Assembly (NCBI RefSeq): GCF_013032855.1 | Contig: NZ_WQDA01000001.1 | Location: 193,501-257,500, forward strand | Reading direction: 5' to 3' | Origin: Ruegeria arenilitoris | GTDB taxonomy: Bacteria > Pseudomonadota > Alphaproteobacteria > Rhodobacterales > Rhodobacteraceae | DNA: 64,000 bases | Shown here: in pieces, positions 26,651 to 36,060 of the stretch | Numbering within the stretch: position 1 is the stretch's first letter | How the letters are laid out: every line of letters begins with the position of its first letter | Notes under the pieces: generated by a model | The model's input: the letters and a program-made list of their open reading frames with translations, nothing else | Told to the model about the DNA's origin: nothing | The model's database searches: none | Position numbers and translations under genes: made by a program

Positions 26651-29600
26651 TCAAGTTTTGCCCATGCCGGCCGGTGGCGGCTTAAAGTCGACGTTCGTAG
26701 ATTTGCGTTTCTTGAAACCATCGATGTCCTCTAGTTCGAAGAATGAAATCGATGCTTGAGGCTGACCATGCACGTGAAACACTTGCCGGCGATAATCCTC
26801 TTTGAACGGCGCATACGCGCTACTGCCACCATAGCGCCCGTTGTTTGCCACCACGATTGTCTGATGCATGTGATAGTGCAGAGCGAGCGCCATGTTGTCG
26901 AAGGTCTTGATATCTCGATTGAGCGCTGGGATGGCAAAGACGTCCGTTTTGTCCTTTAGATCCGCTGCCAACCCTAGGTCTGTAGCATCAAAGCAAACCG
27001 CAGCAGTCAGCCACAATGGATCATCAACATTTGAGTTTGACCAATCATAACCAATAATCCACTGGCACGGGCGGAAAGGTTGAATAAGACCCGCATTTTC
27101 AAAGGCGCGTTCGTTTGGTGCCAGATGGTATTTACCCTGACGCCTTGCCAAGACTTGAAGCCCGCGTGTCGGGTGTCTTGTTGGTAGCACCCAGATTGCG
27201 GAGTTAACCATGGGTTTGCCCGCGAAGAGCTCTTCGTAAGTCAAGCCTGCAAGAATGATCGTTTTGTTTGCTCGAGCAAACGGAATTAGGTGCGTACGCA
27301 CATCTTGCGGATGCACAGCAAGCTCGGGCAAAATTAGCCAGTCTAGACGATGATCCATGCCTTTATGCGTTTCCCGCAGCGCCAACGCGCTTCTGACGGC
27401 AGCCAATGCAGCTGACAAATGACGGCGGTGACGCCTTCTGTGCCCGGGCGAAGACATACTAAAGTCTTCCCGCAAAACCTCTCCAGATTTAACGGCTTCA
27501 TCGTTTGGAAAATCATCTTGAGACGGAAATGCCAGCTGAACAACACAAGCCCGCAGCGGCTCTCCCTTTCGGCGGAAGGTACTAGGAATTCGCAGAGGCA
27601 GAAGCTGAGCACTTGACCCCTGGAGTTCTCGCAATTCCTGAAGTCGCAAACTCACGACCTCAATGGCAGACTCAAAATCTACCAGGACCGGCGGCTCGGC
27701 ATTCTTCGGACATCCAGGCCACCAAAGGAGACCAAAAAGAAACCTTTCAAACCAATCAGATATCGGCAGCCAGTCGTCACCAAACGCAGCATGACCATTA
27801 TAAAAGCCATATACTCTCTCATGCCAATGCGCCTCGGGCGCTCTGTAAGTCGTTTCTTGCTCCCTCCAAATCGTGCCACCAGATCGCCTTGTAAAGTCCG
27901 GTTGAGAGGTGAGGATGAACCTAAGAAGAAAGCCAAGACTGAAGCGCCAGCGGTCATCTCGCGAAGCCCATTGGGGAGGTTCGTAGAGCGAAATTCCAGC
28001 TAGATCCTTGGCAATTATTCTGAGCGACTTCACTTCCTGCAAATCATCGCTCAAGGAGATCGACACCTCGGATGGCGAAACCACTACATCGTCTTTCTCG
28101 CGCTTGAACTCGGCTAGGAACTTTGAAGCGAAAGAAAGTAAGCAAGTCTCCGTTCTCAGGTGCTCGAGATTAGAAGACCTTAAGACAAAGCTGGCGAGAG
28201 TATCGCTATCCGAACTCGAGTATTCAGCAAGTCCTAGGTCCGCTTTGTTTCTGGGAGTAAGCGAGTCTGTTTTCCCGGTTGCAGTCACAAGCTCCAACGC
28301 GAAATTTGGGTCCAAGTAGGTTATGCGGTTCAATTTAGCAGGAGTTACTAGCTCAGCGATTAAGCCAATTGCGCCTTGCGAGTCTAGAAAGGATCTGCGC
28401 GCCAAAACAGCGTAGGTGGCGAACTCTTCTGCGCGCCATTTGCCTGCTTCACCCGTTAAGAATCTCATAAGCTTCGCATAATGCGATAGCTCGTTAGTCG
28501 CCGTCGCGGGGATGTTGCCGTGTAAGGACGGCTCAGTCGCGAGCAACAAATACGCTTGCTGCTTGAGGTACCAAGGTAGGCGCGTTTCGTCTGATGACAG
28601 AATTCGGAGAGCTTCCTGCCGTAGGACTCGTCGATATTCTTCAACGTCCACCGCAGTCGGCAGTTGCTCATCGTCTTGAACAAAGCCAGTTTCGACGGCT
28701 CCCGCGCGCAGAATCTCCGACAAACAATACCAAGCAACGCGTCTAGGCGCCTTCCTAGGAGCACCCTTTTGCGTAAATCTCCGAAGCAGTTCCAAAACTC
28801 GTTTAAGAACTTCAGCATCTGGCCACAGATCCAATGCTATCCGCAGCAGTCTGACATTTGAAGGATCGCTCACCCACTTGGAGATCAACTCCATGGAAAA
28901 GGCACGAGTTTCGTCGTCAAGCTCTTCGCGAGTTCTAACGCCTCTGAATTGGCTGCCTACATCACTCGTTATCTCTTCATCAAGCTCATCTCGGGTCATC
29001 CAGAGTTGCGGACGAAGCGAACGAAAGGTGGAACGAAAACGAGCGGCAACAAATCGGTCAACGGTCGCGTCTCGTACGTCTGGGATTGGCCGAAACGGGT
29101 CGTAGTTTTCGACGGCCTGCGATTCTGCCAATCGCTCTTGAGCTCGTACAAGCGCCAGGACAGAGTCCAGTATTTCTCCACCGGCGATTGGATCAAACCC
29201 GCCCGAGATCGCCGCTTGAATCCGCGCCATGCGTCTACTCTGCCGGACCAACGGCCTTTCATCTGCGCGAAAGGTGGATATCTGAGTTTTCTCCTCCGCG
29301 GGGCTTAGGCCATGCGCGGAGTGATCCAAGCAACTTTGAAACCACTCCAGCATTGCATCTCGCACCTCAGTGACTGGTTGCGACGAATCCGTGCTCACCA
29401 CAAAGCGCAAATCATCTACATACCTGATGACGTCATGGAGGATTGTTCCTGGAAAGATTTCTTTCCCTATCAGCGCTTTTAGTTTTTCATCCAATTCAGA
29501 AAGCGCGACATTCGCAAAGAACCCCGCTGCGACGAGTCCTTGTGGAAGAACAGTCTTATCGAAATTTGATAGTCCCGATTGCTTGACATAGAGATCGACT

Positions 29601-30361
29601 TCGCTGCGATCCTTTGGCGACCAGTTCCAACAAAGAAAGTTTTTCGCTAGTTCAAAAAACTCGCCATCGTCACCTTCCTCGCGGAGGGTGTCCAATCCCT
29701 TTGACAACAACTCACGCGAGACGCGATCATAGAACTGCCGCAAGTCAGATTGAACTATCAGCGTTCTGCGTTTCCGATCGTGAATGCGCTCCGCAATGAA
29801 TTCTGGTCGCGCTAAAAAGGTTTGATAATCCTCATAGAAACCACGGTACAGAGTTCCTGATCCCCAGCGGTGCTGAGCCTCCCCACCTTGATAGTTACTG
29901 AAGAGCCTGTTTCCATATGAAATGGTGTTGAGCAATGACTGGTCTTCGAGGGGAACAGACGGATCCCCTTGATTGGTCTCTGACCGATCCGCCAAGCACA
30001 TCATAATTGCAGTAGCGATCACCTGATCGCGTAACGTTACGTGTGCTAGCGGGCGAACCTTTGCTGCGTCGCTTTGGCTTCCAACAGGATTCCATTCGCC
30101 CGATTTTCCGATCGCCCAATTCTGGCTCTTGGGAGCCGGAACCATCCTAATGTGATTGGACTGGAGGTTTCCACCAGTTCTAATTTCTTGGGAAATCGAC
30201 TCGATAAAATCCCGTAGATTAATCGCCCTACGATCCAGATCTAGGGTATCAGAAAACCAGTTATGATATCGGATATGTCTTGATGTTTTCTTCCACGCTT
30301 GCATCAAGACAGTTTCATCAGCCAAGCATTCAAGAGACGGAGTCAGGTGTTCAAAGGTCAT
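26651..30361 (-). CDS. Reverse transcriptase-nitrilase fusion (DRT type 1 / UG1-like)
   Basis: The protein is 1236 aa. The N-terminal third is a reverse transcriptase: LIVQSDLRQFYDRV supplies the first catalytic Asp region, VLPQGLVAAGFFANV follows, and the active site is YVDD at about residue 314. A long helical middle follows. The C-terminal region (about 925-1236) is nitrilase-like with all three catalytic residues visible: Glu in ILPELAVH (about 1013), Lys in RQGKYHLAPNE (about 1076) and Cys in AVCFDATD (about 1122). RT-nitrilase chains of this size are the UG1/DRT1 antiphage proteins, thought to need both activities. It is last in an HNH-membrane protein-RT unit. Confidence 0.93.
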   Translation of the reverse strand: MTFEHLTPSLECLADETVLMQAWKKTSRHIRYHNWFSDTLDLDRRAINLRDFIESISQEIRTGGNLQSNHIRMVPAPKSQNWAIGKSGEWNPVGSQSDAAKVRPLAHVTLRDQVIATAIMMCLADRSETNQGDPSVPLEDQSLLNTISYGNRLFSNYQGGEAQHRWGSGTLYRGFYEDYQTFLARPEFIAERIHDRKRRTLIVQSDLRQFYDRVSRELLSKGLDTLREEGDDGEFFELAKNFLCWNWSPKDRSEVDLYVKQSGLSNFDKTVLPQGLVAAGFFANVALSELDEKLKALIGKEIFPGTILHDVIRYVDDLRFVVSTDSSQPVTEVRDAMLEWFQSCLDHSAHGLSPAEEKTQISTFRADERPLVRQSRRMARIQAAISGGFDPIAGGEILDSVLALVRAQERLAESQAVENYDPFRPIPDVRDATVDRFVAARFRSTFRSLRPQLWMTRDELDEEITSDVGSQFRGVRTREELDDETRAFSMELISKWVSDPSNVRLLRIALDLWPDAEVLKRVLELLRRFTQKGAPRKAPRRVAWYCLSEILRAGAVETGFVQDDEQLPTAVDVEEYRRVLRQEALRILSSDETRLPWYLKQQAYLLLATEPSLHGNIPATATNELSHYAKLMRFLTGEAGKWRAEEFATYAVLARRSFLDSQGAIGLIAELVTPAKLNRITYLDPNFALELVTATGKTDSLTPRNKADLGLAEYSSSDSDTLASFVLRSSNLEHLRTETCLLSFASKFLAEFKREKDDVVVSPSEVSISLSDDLQEVKSLRIIAKDLAGISLYEPPQWASRDDRWRFSLGFLLRFILTSQPDFTRRSGGTIWREQETTYRAPEAHWHERVYGFYNGHAAFGDDWLPISDWFERFLFGLLWWPGCPKNAEPPVLVDFESAIEVVSLRLQELRELQGSSAQLLPLRIPSTFRRKGEPLRACVVQLAFPSQDDFPNDEAVKSGEVLREDFSMSSPGHRRRHRRHLSAALAAVRSALALRETHKGMDHRLDWLILPELAVHPQDVRTHLIPFARANKTIILAGLTYEELFAGKPMVNSAIWVLPTRHPTRGLQVLARRQGKYHLAPNERAFENAGLIQPFRPCQWIIGYDWSNSNVDDPLWLTAAVCFDATDLGLAADLKDKTDVFAIPALNRDIKTFDNMALALHYHMHQTIVVANNGRYGGSSAYAPFKEDYRRQVFHVHGQPQASISFFELEDIDGFKKRKSTNVDFKPPPAGMGKT

Positions 30362-30448
30362 TGCAAGGGCCTATGTGATGGATGCGAAAAGACCGACTTT
30401 GATAAATGCGCTGGGTCAGTTTTCTCCAGTGATCATCTGAATTGAGAT

Positions 30449-31054
30449 TCATGAAATAGACCGAGCCTCAACAACGGTAAGGCCTTTGAGTCTGCCGGAA
30501 CGTACATCGTGCTTGGAATAATCTGGAGAAACGTAGTGCCGTCTCGTTCCGCTGAAGCTGTCATACCCAAAGACGTGCAATTGAATAATGGCGCCATTCG
30601 ATATATCAAATATCTCTTCTAAAGCTACGCAATCATCAACTGACTTTCTTAAAGAAGGTGGAGGAGCGTCAATATACTGTCTTTCCTCTCGCTGATCGAA
30701 TATTCGAACCAAAGCACGGCGTTTTGGCTCAAGCACCGGTATCTGTGTTGAGTTTGTTTTTAGACTAAAGAACAACCAACCTTCGGCTTCATTAAACCTT
30801 TCGACTCCGACTCGTGTTACCACCTCGACATCGACGATATCCCTGTGCCCTGCGTTTTCAAAAGCGCATACATATAGTCCGTTTTCACCATCAATTTTGT
30901 ACCTGCAAATCTCCGGTCCAAAATTAATACTAGGAATCCACTTGTGACTAATTAACCACCAAACAAAATATGATGATATCACGCCCAATAAGAGTGACAG
31001 AGAATGTGTGAAGATCGGACTGATAAGGATAGATGAATCCGCTGAAGTGGACAT
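30449..31054 (-). CDS. Membrane-anchored protein of the DRT1-like operon
   Basis: The protein is 201 aa. One hydrophobic segment near the N-terminus (LSLLLGVISSYFVWWLI) is followed by a soluble domain of about 155 residues, probably cytoplasmic or periplasmic beta-rich, with no recognised motif. It starts 3 bp after the HNH gene ends and is 87 bp before the RT-nitrilase gene, so the three are likely co-transcribed. DRT1 loci have been reported with a small membrane-protein partner, and this gene fits that position. AT-rich codon use suggests recent transfer with the RT gene. Confidence 0.75.
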   Translation of the reverse strand: MSTSADSSILISPIFTHSLSLLLGVISSYFVWWLISHKWIPSINFGPEICRYKIDGENGLYVCAFENAGHRDIVDVEVVTRVGVERFNEAEGWLFFSLKTNSTQIPVLEPKRRALVRIFDQREERQYIDAPPPSLRKSVDDCVALEEIFDISNGAIIQLHVFGYDSFSGTRRHYVSPDYSKHDVRSGRLKGLTVVEARSIS

Positions 31055-31057
31055 GCT

Positions 31058-32758
31058 TTATTCTGCCTGTTTTGAGAGCAGTTTCATTAGTTGATCCATG
31101 GAAAGCCAAGGTGCTTGTGCGTGGATCATACGGTGGCAATTGGCACAGAGTAGTGCAAGGTCGTTCAAGCTCGTCATCTCTCCAGGCCTCAGTGCATGTA
31201 CCGGTTTCGTGTGGTGGCACTCGATGAAGCCCCTTCCGCGCTCTCCGTAGACGTCAACGAAATCAAAACCGCAGGCTTCACAGAACAATCGCCCATGCTG
31301 CTTCTTGAAAGCAGCTTTCTTCTTTTGAACGATGACACGAGAGCGTTCTCTTGTCCGATGGAGCCTTGTGACTAAACGCCCTTCTTCTGCTTCAGCCACT
31401 TCCGGTTCATCTGATTCCGTTCCGGGCTCAGGTTCGACAGAGAGCCCGCCCCTGATTGTATCTGCAAGAAGGCGCAGCCGCTCAGGATCATTGGCGAATT
31501 GATCCCAGATTATCTTCTCTTCGCGATTGCCCCGCGTCAGCCCTGTCTTTCCTTGGTCCGTATAGTTGGGATCATGGCTCCGAAAGTTCATGAGTTTCAT
31601 GTAGACGCCATTTGGGTTTCGTAGGGTATCGGACCCTGAAAGCCCAAGACGCTTGGCTAGCGTGTTAATTTCATCGCTCAGCTGTGAAACTTCATCAGAA
31701 GATTTGTTGGGAATTGCCTCACGATGTTGAAGATAGAAATCAAGTGCCAGGATGAGCTCGTCGCGCGTCCAGGGTGGGTTGCGGCGCGGAGTGCCGCCTT
31801 CGCCTCCATCTACCGACTTCAAGCCCTCCGCCCACTGCCTCACAGCGCCAAGGTTCTCCGCCATCTCTTTTTTCCACGAAACACTGGCACTTCCTGGCAA
31901 CTCGCGTGTTCTCGCGCGGATCAGATCAAATTGCTCGCGGGACCAATTCCATGAGCGGGCAGCCTCCTGCATTTCTGCAATTGGAAAATCCCAACCAGGT
32001 TCGCCAGACTGCCAAGCTTTCTCAAAGGGTGCCTCTGCAGTCAAACCGAGCGGCGGAACACCACACAGATAGCAAGCAAAATCAAGCCGCGACTGAACAT
32101 TTCCTTGGACACGACCAAACCGTGATAGGTCGTTCATACCAATCGCAGCTGCTGCCTCAGCATTCTCAAATGGCGGAATTGTCTCGCTAACTGGGTCCCG
32201 GCGCTGCCAGAGCCAGTTTAACAAGGCTTCTGTGCGTTCCTGTGTCATTGTCTCAGCCGAAGCTGGCGGCTTATCCGTCACATTCGGGAGACCTAGCGTT
32301 CTGCGTGCAAACCATAAAGCCCGCGCTGAGAACTCTTCCGGGTGGTCAACTATGATCTGTTCGTAAGACAAATCAGACCGATCTGCATCGTGCAGGACTT
32401 GGAATCCTTGGGTCGGTTTCGGCTTTGAAACCGACACCTCAGCGGCCTCGATGAGCCCTCTGTTTTGCATTTGCCCAAGTGTGCGCGAGGCGTTCTTTCC
32501 CTCCCGCTTTTGCAGACCAACATATTCACTGACTGCCTGAATTATTTTCTCTTCAGCCGGGGAGAGGTCTGAAAGGTCAAGGCCCGTTTTGTCAGCTACC
32601 ATCGCCCTGGCAATCACCGCATATTGATCTTTGAGCGCAGTTTCGACTTCCGGCGTTAATCTGTCATGCGAACGAATATTCGCTTCCAATCTCGAAAGGC
32701 GTTTCTCAGCGTCCATCTTTCGTATGGTCTCGAATAGTTTTTCATCCTCCGATGCCAA
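31058..32758 (-). CDS. HNH endonuclease domain protein (McrA-like, modification-dependent restriction type)
   Basis: The protein is 566 aa. The C-terminus is an HNH nuclease with zinc-binding pairs: FCEACGFDF, then IECHHTKPVHAL, LNDLALLCANCHRMIH. Before it lies a module beginning PPWTRDELILALDFYLQ and including RNPNGVYMKLMNFR, which recurs in HNH restriction enzymes that cut modified DNA. The N-terminal half (to about 300) is unassigned. The gene leads the minus-strand unit with the membrane protein and RT-nitrilase. It may be an independent type IV restriction enzyme or a third component of that system. Confidence 0.87.
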   Translation of the reverse strand: MASEDEKLFETIRKMDAEKRLSRLEANIRSHDRLTPEVETALKDQYAVIARAMVADKTGLDLSDLSPAEEKIIQAVSEYVGLQKREGKNASRTLGQMQNRGLIEAAEVSVSKPKPTQGFQVLHDADRSDLSYEQIIVDHPEEFSARALWFARRTLGLPNVTDKPPASAETMTQERTEALLNWLWQRRDPVSETIPPFENAEAAAAIGMNDLSRFGRVQGNVQSRLDFACYLCGVPPLGLTAEAPFEKAWQSGEPGWDFPIAEMQEAARSWNWSREQFDLIRARTRELPGSASVSWKKEMAENLGAVRQWAEGLKSVDGGEGGTPRRNPPWTRDELILALDFYLQHREAIPNKSSDEVSQLSDEINTLAKRLGLSGSDTLRNPNGVYMKLMNFRSHDPNYTDQGKTGLTRGNREEKIIWDQFANDPERLRLLADTIRGGLSVEPEPGTESDEPEVAEAEEGRLVTRLHRTRERSRVIVQKKKAAFKKQHGRLFCEACGFDFVDVYGERGRGFIECHHTKPVHALRPGEMTSLNDLALLCANCHRMIHAQAPWLSMDQLMKLLSKQAE

Positions 32759-32959
32759 TCGCTCACCTCCACTTGACTTGCAATCTGTGCCTGTTCTGAA
32801 TGTTTTTTACAGCAAAATCAGTCGGCAGTAAGGCAAAGAACCTAGACCTAGCAGACACCAATAAGGGAGAAGCCGGCAAGTCTAAGCCGAACCAAGCCCG
32901 CTTGAAACGGCCACCAAAGCTCAAGGGACGCCAAGCTCTGCGGGTGTGGGCTGCATGGG

Positions 32960-33060
32960 TCACCCCACCCCATGAACGGCTTTTTCGAAGTCGAGGTGCC
33001 GGCGCGCTCCCGGTCCACCCTCTCTCGCGGCTTTGTTTGACCCATTGTAGAGCTTCGCAA
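32960..33060. repeat. Dispersed intergenic repeat, copy C
   Basis: The core CACCCCACCCCATGAACGGC is followed by GGCGCGCTCCCGGTCC and CTCTCTCGCG, best matched to copy A. Together with flanking bases the core forms a small inverted repeat (CATGGG..CCCATG, 32954-32974). Confidence 0.65.
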
Positions 33061-33178
33061 GTACGATCTGCGGGCGCTGGGCCGCTCACAGATTTCGGCA
33101 CTAGTATCTCTTTAGCCGGTGATCACAAGGTTGCATTCACGTGCGTGCGCGCGAGCGCGGGTTTTCTGTCAGCGCATA

Positions 33179-33239
33179 ATTCCGAATTTTGGCCACCATT
33201 ATTCCGAAATCCTGCTGCCTTCATGGCGTCAGTTCGGAA
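33179..33239. promoter_or_regulatory. Operator-like TTCCGAA motifs upstream of the mobility core
   Basis: ATTCCGAATT (33179-) and ATTCCGAAAT (33201-) are spaced 22 bp, two helical turns; a third inverted copy, TTCGGAA, is at 33233-33239. The same 22-bp pair precedes the AlpA-like gene at 36143/36165. Confidence 0.55.
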
Positions 33240-33295
33240 GGAAGACGCGTCCAAAGCCCCGTATTTTCGGCGCAAATCTCAAGGAGAACGCTGAA

Positions 33296-34645
33296 ATGAC
33301 CGCTGCACAAAGAACATCTGACCTTGCGGGTGCCTCCCCCTCAGCTGGTACGACCGTAAGGACGACTCTAGCTTCAAAAGAGAAGCGCGCATCAGCCCTG
33401 CGAGCTGCGAAGGACCAAAGCCAGGCTTTCTCTTCCCAAGACCAGGAACGTGCTGCGTCTAATCTTCATCTGCTTTTGCAAGAGGTCAGTAGGACGCGCG
33501 GTCTGACGAAGCGAGAGGTTGTGGTCGAGGCGGGCCTTGGTGGCGGCGTCAAAACGGACTCAACCAAGCGCTTGGATACCTACACGCTGCCTGAGGGTGC
33601 AAACGACGCGCGTAAGAAGCGGCTCGCCAAGAAACCAGGGAAATACTTCGAGATCGCAGAGGCGATTGCAAATCTACTCAATGAACCCCCTGCGCCGTTC
33701 ATCTGTCAGGTCTTTGAAGGCTGCACGTTCGGAGCAGATCACCAGTTCCTTACGAGCTGGGAGGAAGAAAAGTGGGCGCGCTTGGCGCAACAGCTTCGAA
33801 TGATGGGGCTGGCAGTGGCGCGGCAAACAAAGGTCGATGCATATTGGTCAGAAGCCAACAAGAGGAATGGATTTCACGACTACAGAAACGATCGACTTTT
33901 ATTCGCGGCACAGGCGATTGACTCTACCGATTGCTCAACTGGTCTCGCCGGGTACACAGCTCACCCTGCAGATATTCCACCTGTTCCATCCGTCTTGCTG
34001 GGCACGAAGCCATTAGCCGGGGAAAGTTTTGCGCGACTTTGCTTGCGCGATGGTGAGGAAAAGGAAGTCGTTTGTACGATCATGCTTGAGGTCCGACTGG
34101 CCCTAGCGCCTGTTGGTCGAACCGGCGAACCAGGGCCGATGCTCGAGTTCCGCAGCAGTCTCAACGTGACGAACAGGAATGATGGCGAAACAATAATCAC
34201 AGGTGCCAACTTCGATGAAGTAGATGGGGCTCTAGAGATCAGTGGAACCGATGTGGCCGGTGGAATTGATCCGGTCGTTCGAATTGAGGGGCTCGAGTTG
34301 CCTGAAGCCTCCTACCGCTACGAATGTGGGCACGAATGTTGGACGTGGGAAGAAATCAATCCCGGTCTTTTGCAGGAGCTCTTTGGCGACTGGGAGAACC
34401 CGCTAGAGATGACCTACACTCGGTCCATGACGAGCGAAAAGGCAATTCCGCCTAGCCGGTTCGAAGCCGGTTCAGCAGCATTCGTTCTCAACGCTCATCT
34501 TCTAACCCACACCCTTGAGGCGGAGTTGTCAGAAGCTTGCAGGGATAGGACCAATTTGCTTGCTCAGTTTTGCGACGCTGTCGACGAGCAGATACTACAG
34601 GCAGAGGCGGACGCAGAAACTCGCTGGCGCAACATGCATCCTTGA
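33296..34645 (+). CDS. Unknown protein with HTH-like N-terminal region
   Basis: From the ATG at 33296, preceded by AAGGAGA, the protein is 449 aa. Residues about 50-135 include LHLLLQEVSRTRGLTKREVV and KYFEIAEAIANLLN, compatible with an XRE-like DNA-binding domain. The middle is beta-rich (MLEFRSSLNVTNRN, VDGALEISGTD) and the C-terminus is helical. No enzyme motif is visible and I do not recognise a family. It is first in a run of plus-strand genes leading to the integrase, so a regulatory role in the mobile element is a guess. The motifs upstream could be its own operator. Confidence 0.75.
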   Translation: MTAAQRTSDLAGASPSAGTTVRTTLASKEKRASALRAAKDQSQAFSSQDQERAASNLHLLLQEVSRTRGLTKREVVVEAGLGGGVKTDSTKRLDTYTLPEGANDARKKRLAKKPGKYFEIAEAIANLLNEPPAPFICQVFEGCTFGADHQFLTSWEEEKWARLAQQLRMMGLAVARQTKVDAYWSEANKRNGFHDYRNDRLLFAAQAIDSTDCSTGLAGYTAHPADIPPVPSVLLGTKPLAGESFARLCLRDGEEKEVVCTIMLEVRLALAPVGRTGEPGPMLEFRSSLNVTNRNDGETIITGANFDEVDGALEISGTDVAGGIDPVVRIEGLELPEASYRYECGHECWTWEEINPGLLQELFGDWENPLEMTYTRSMTSEKAIPPSRFEAGSAAFVLNAHLLTHTLEAELSEACRDRTNLLAQFCDAVDEQILQAEADAETRWRNMHP

Positions 34646-34872
34646 AAAGCGCTTCACTGATCTTGGCGGGCGCACCTGCTCATGGGTCGCCCGAACATGC
34701 GCAAGAACAGTGGTCCTCAACCAGGAGGACTGTTCTCGGTTGCGCCCGCTCAGCATGATCTGAGCTGAAAGAAGATGCCTTTTTGGACCGCAAATAACAT
34801 ATAAGTCTCTGATAATCATTGTAATTTCAAGATTCATGACTTACTTTGAGGTGAGGCCAAATGGAGGTCTCG
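34646..34872. other. Gap between the unknown gene and the integrase
   Basis: 227 bp holding a possible hairpin around 34710-34740 (CAGTGGTCCTCA..AGGAGGACTG) that may terminate the upstream gene, then an AT-rich stretch (34790-34845) likely to be the integrase promoter. No tRNA-like sequence or att copy was found here. Confidence 0.4.
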
Positions 34873-36060
34873 ATGACAAAACTACACTTCACCAAACGCG
34901 CAATCGAAGCGCTGCCCTACACCCAACGTGGACAAAAACTGTACCGGGATACCACGCTGCGTGGCCTTGGAGTCCGGGTCGGGTCCAACTCGAAAGTCTT
35001 CTTCGTGGAAGGTCAGGTCAATCGACGTACACGTCGCGTGACACTTGGTCGTGCAGATGTTCTCAGCATCGAAGAGGCAAGGCGTCGTGGTTTGTCGGCG
35101 CTCAGCGAGATGGCCGGCGGGGTCGATCCGAACCAAGAAAAACGACGCGTGGCACAAGAAGCCATCACACTCGCCCAGGCCTTCGATCGGTTTTTTGAGG
35201 CCAGAACCTCAATGGCAAGCAGCAGTATCGATGCTTACCAACGCTCGCGAGACCTTTACCTGCAAGACTGGAAACGCACACCGATAACTTCCATCACTCG
35301 GCAGATGGTTCTGAAGCGGCATCAGCGGATCGCAAAAGAACACGGGCAGGTCACCGCGAACAACGCGATGCGCCACTTGCGGTCGGTCTACAATGTAAAC
35401 GCCGCCGCTTTCGACGAGTTTCCGCCTAACCCGGTTGCCATCTTAACCCAGGCTCGGGCTTGGTTCCCTGAACGCCGTCGGCGTGGCGCGGTTCCAGCGC
35501 ATGAACTGCCAGCTTGGTGGGATGCTGTGATGGCTGAGCCGAGCTATTCCCGCGATTTTCTATTGCTCGCTCTCTTTACCGGGATGAGGCGGAACGAGAT
35601 CGCAAGTCTTCGGTGGGAATACATCGATCTTGCAGAAAGAGCGCTGCACATTCCGAAGACGAAAAACGGTGACCCGCTCGATCTGCCGCTGGCTGATTTC
35701 ATCGTCGAGTTGCTGAGTAAGCGGCTAAGCGAAACTGGCAACTCCCCTTGGGTCTTTCCAAGCAACGGGAAAACAGGGCACCTCGTCGAAACCAAAAAGT
35801 TTACGGCGCGCGTTGCACAGCGGTCTGGCGTAGCTTTCAGTTTGCACGACTTGCGCCGCACCTTCGTCACAATCGCAGAGAGCCTCGATGTGCCGCACTA
35901 TGCGCTGAAGCGCTTGCTGAACCACCGCCTTTCTGGCGATGTGACGGCCGGCTACATCGTGAGCCAACCCGAGCGGCTTAGAGGTCCGGTCGAAGCTGTG
36001 GCCAAACGCATCCTGCAGCTGGCCGAAAAATCCAGCCCGAGCGAAAATACGGCAGCATAA
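34873..36060 (+). CDS. int: P4-type tyrosine recombinase/integrase
   Basis: From the ATG at 34873, with GGAGGT 5 bases before it, the protein is 395 aa. The N-terminal DUF4102 arm-binding domain contains LRGLGVRVGSNSKVFFV and TLGRADVLSIEEAR. The catalytic domain shows Arg in FTGMRRNEIASLRW, HDLRRTF (H-x-x-R), the LLNHRL box and the nucleophile Tyr in VTAGYI. This family inserts elements into tRNA genes, matching the tRNA-Thr repeats at the island ends. Unusually it lies in the middle, about 16 kb from one end and 18 kb from the other. Confidence 0.95.
   Translation: MTKLHFTKRAIEALPYTQRGQKLYRDTTLRGLGVRVGSNSKVFFVEGQVNRRTRRVTLGRADVLSIEEARRRGLSALSEMAGGVDPNQEKRRVAQEAITLAQAFDRFFEARTSMASSSIDAYQRSRDLYLQDWKRTPITSITRQMVLKRHQRIAKEHGQVTANNAMRHLRSVYNVNAAAFDEFPPNPVAILTQARAWFPERRRRGAVPAHELPAWWDAVMAEPSYSRDFLLLALFTGMRRNEIASLRWEYIDLAERALHIPKTKNGDPLDLPLADFIVELLSKRLSETGNSPWVFPSNGKTGHLVETKKFTARVAQRSGVAFSLHDLRRTFVTIAESLDVPHYALKRLLNHRLSGDVTAGYIVSQPERLRGPVEAVAKRILQLAEKSSPSENTAA

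Larger units (their letters stand above)
32759..33295. other. Divergent intergenic region with repeat copy C and operator-like motifs
   Basis: This 537-bp gap separates the HNH operon and the mobility core. Left to right it holds the upstream region of the HNH gene, repeat copy C, and the paired TTCCGAA motifs before the gene at 33296. Two minus-strand ORFs here (32763-33101, 32848-33060) run through the repeat and lack support. Confidence 0.6.

Noticed and set aside
32763..33101. A 112-codon minus-strand ORF upstream of the HNH gene
   Set aside because: It runs through the dispersed repeat, lacks a ribosome site, and similar frames in the other copies carry stops.
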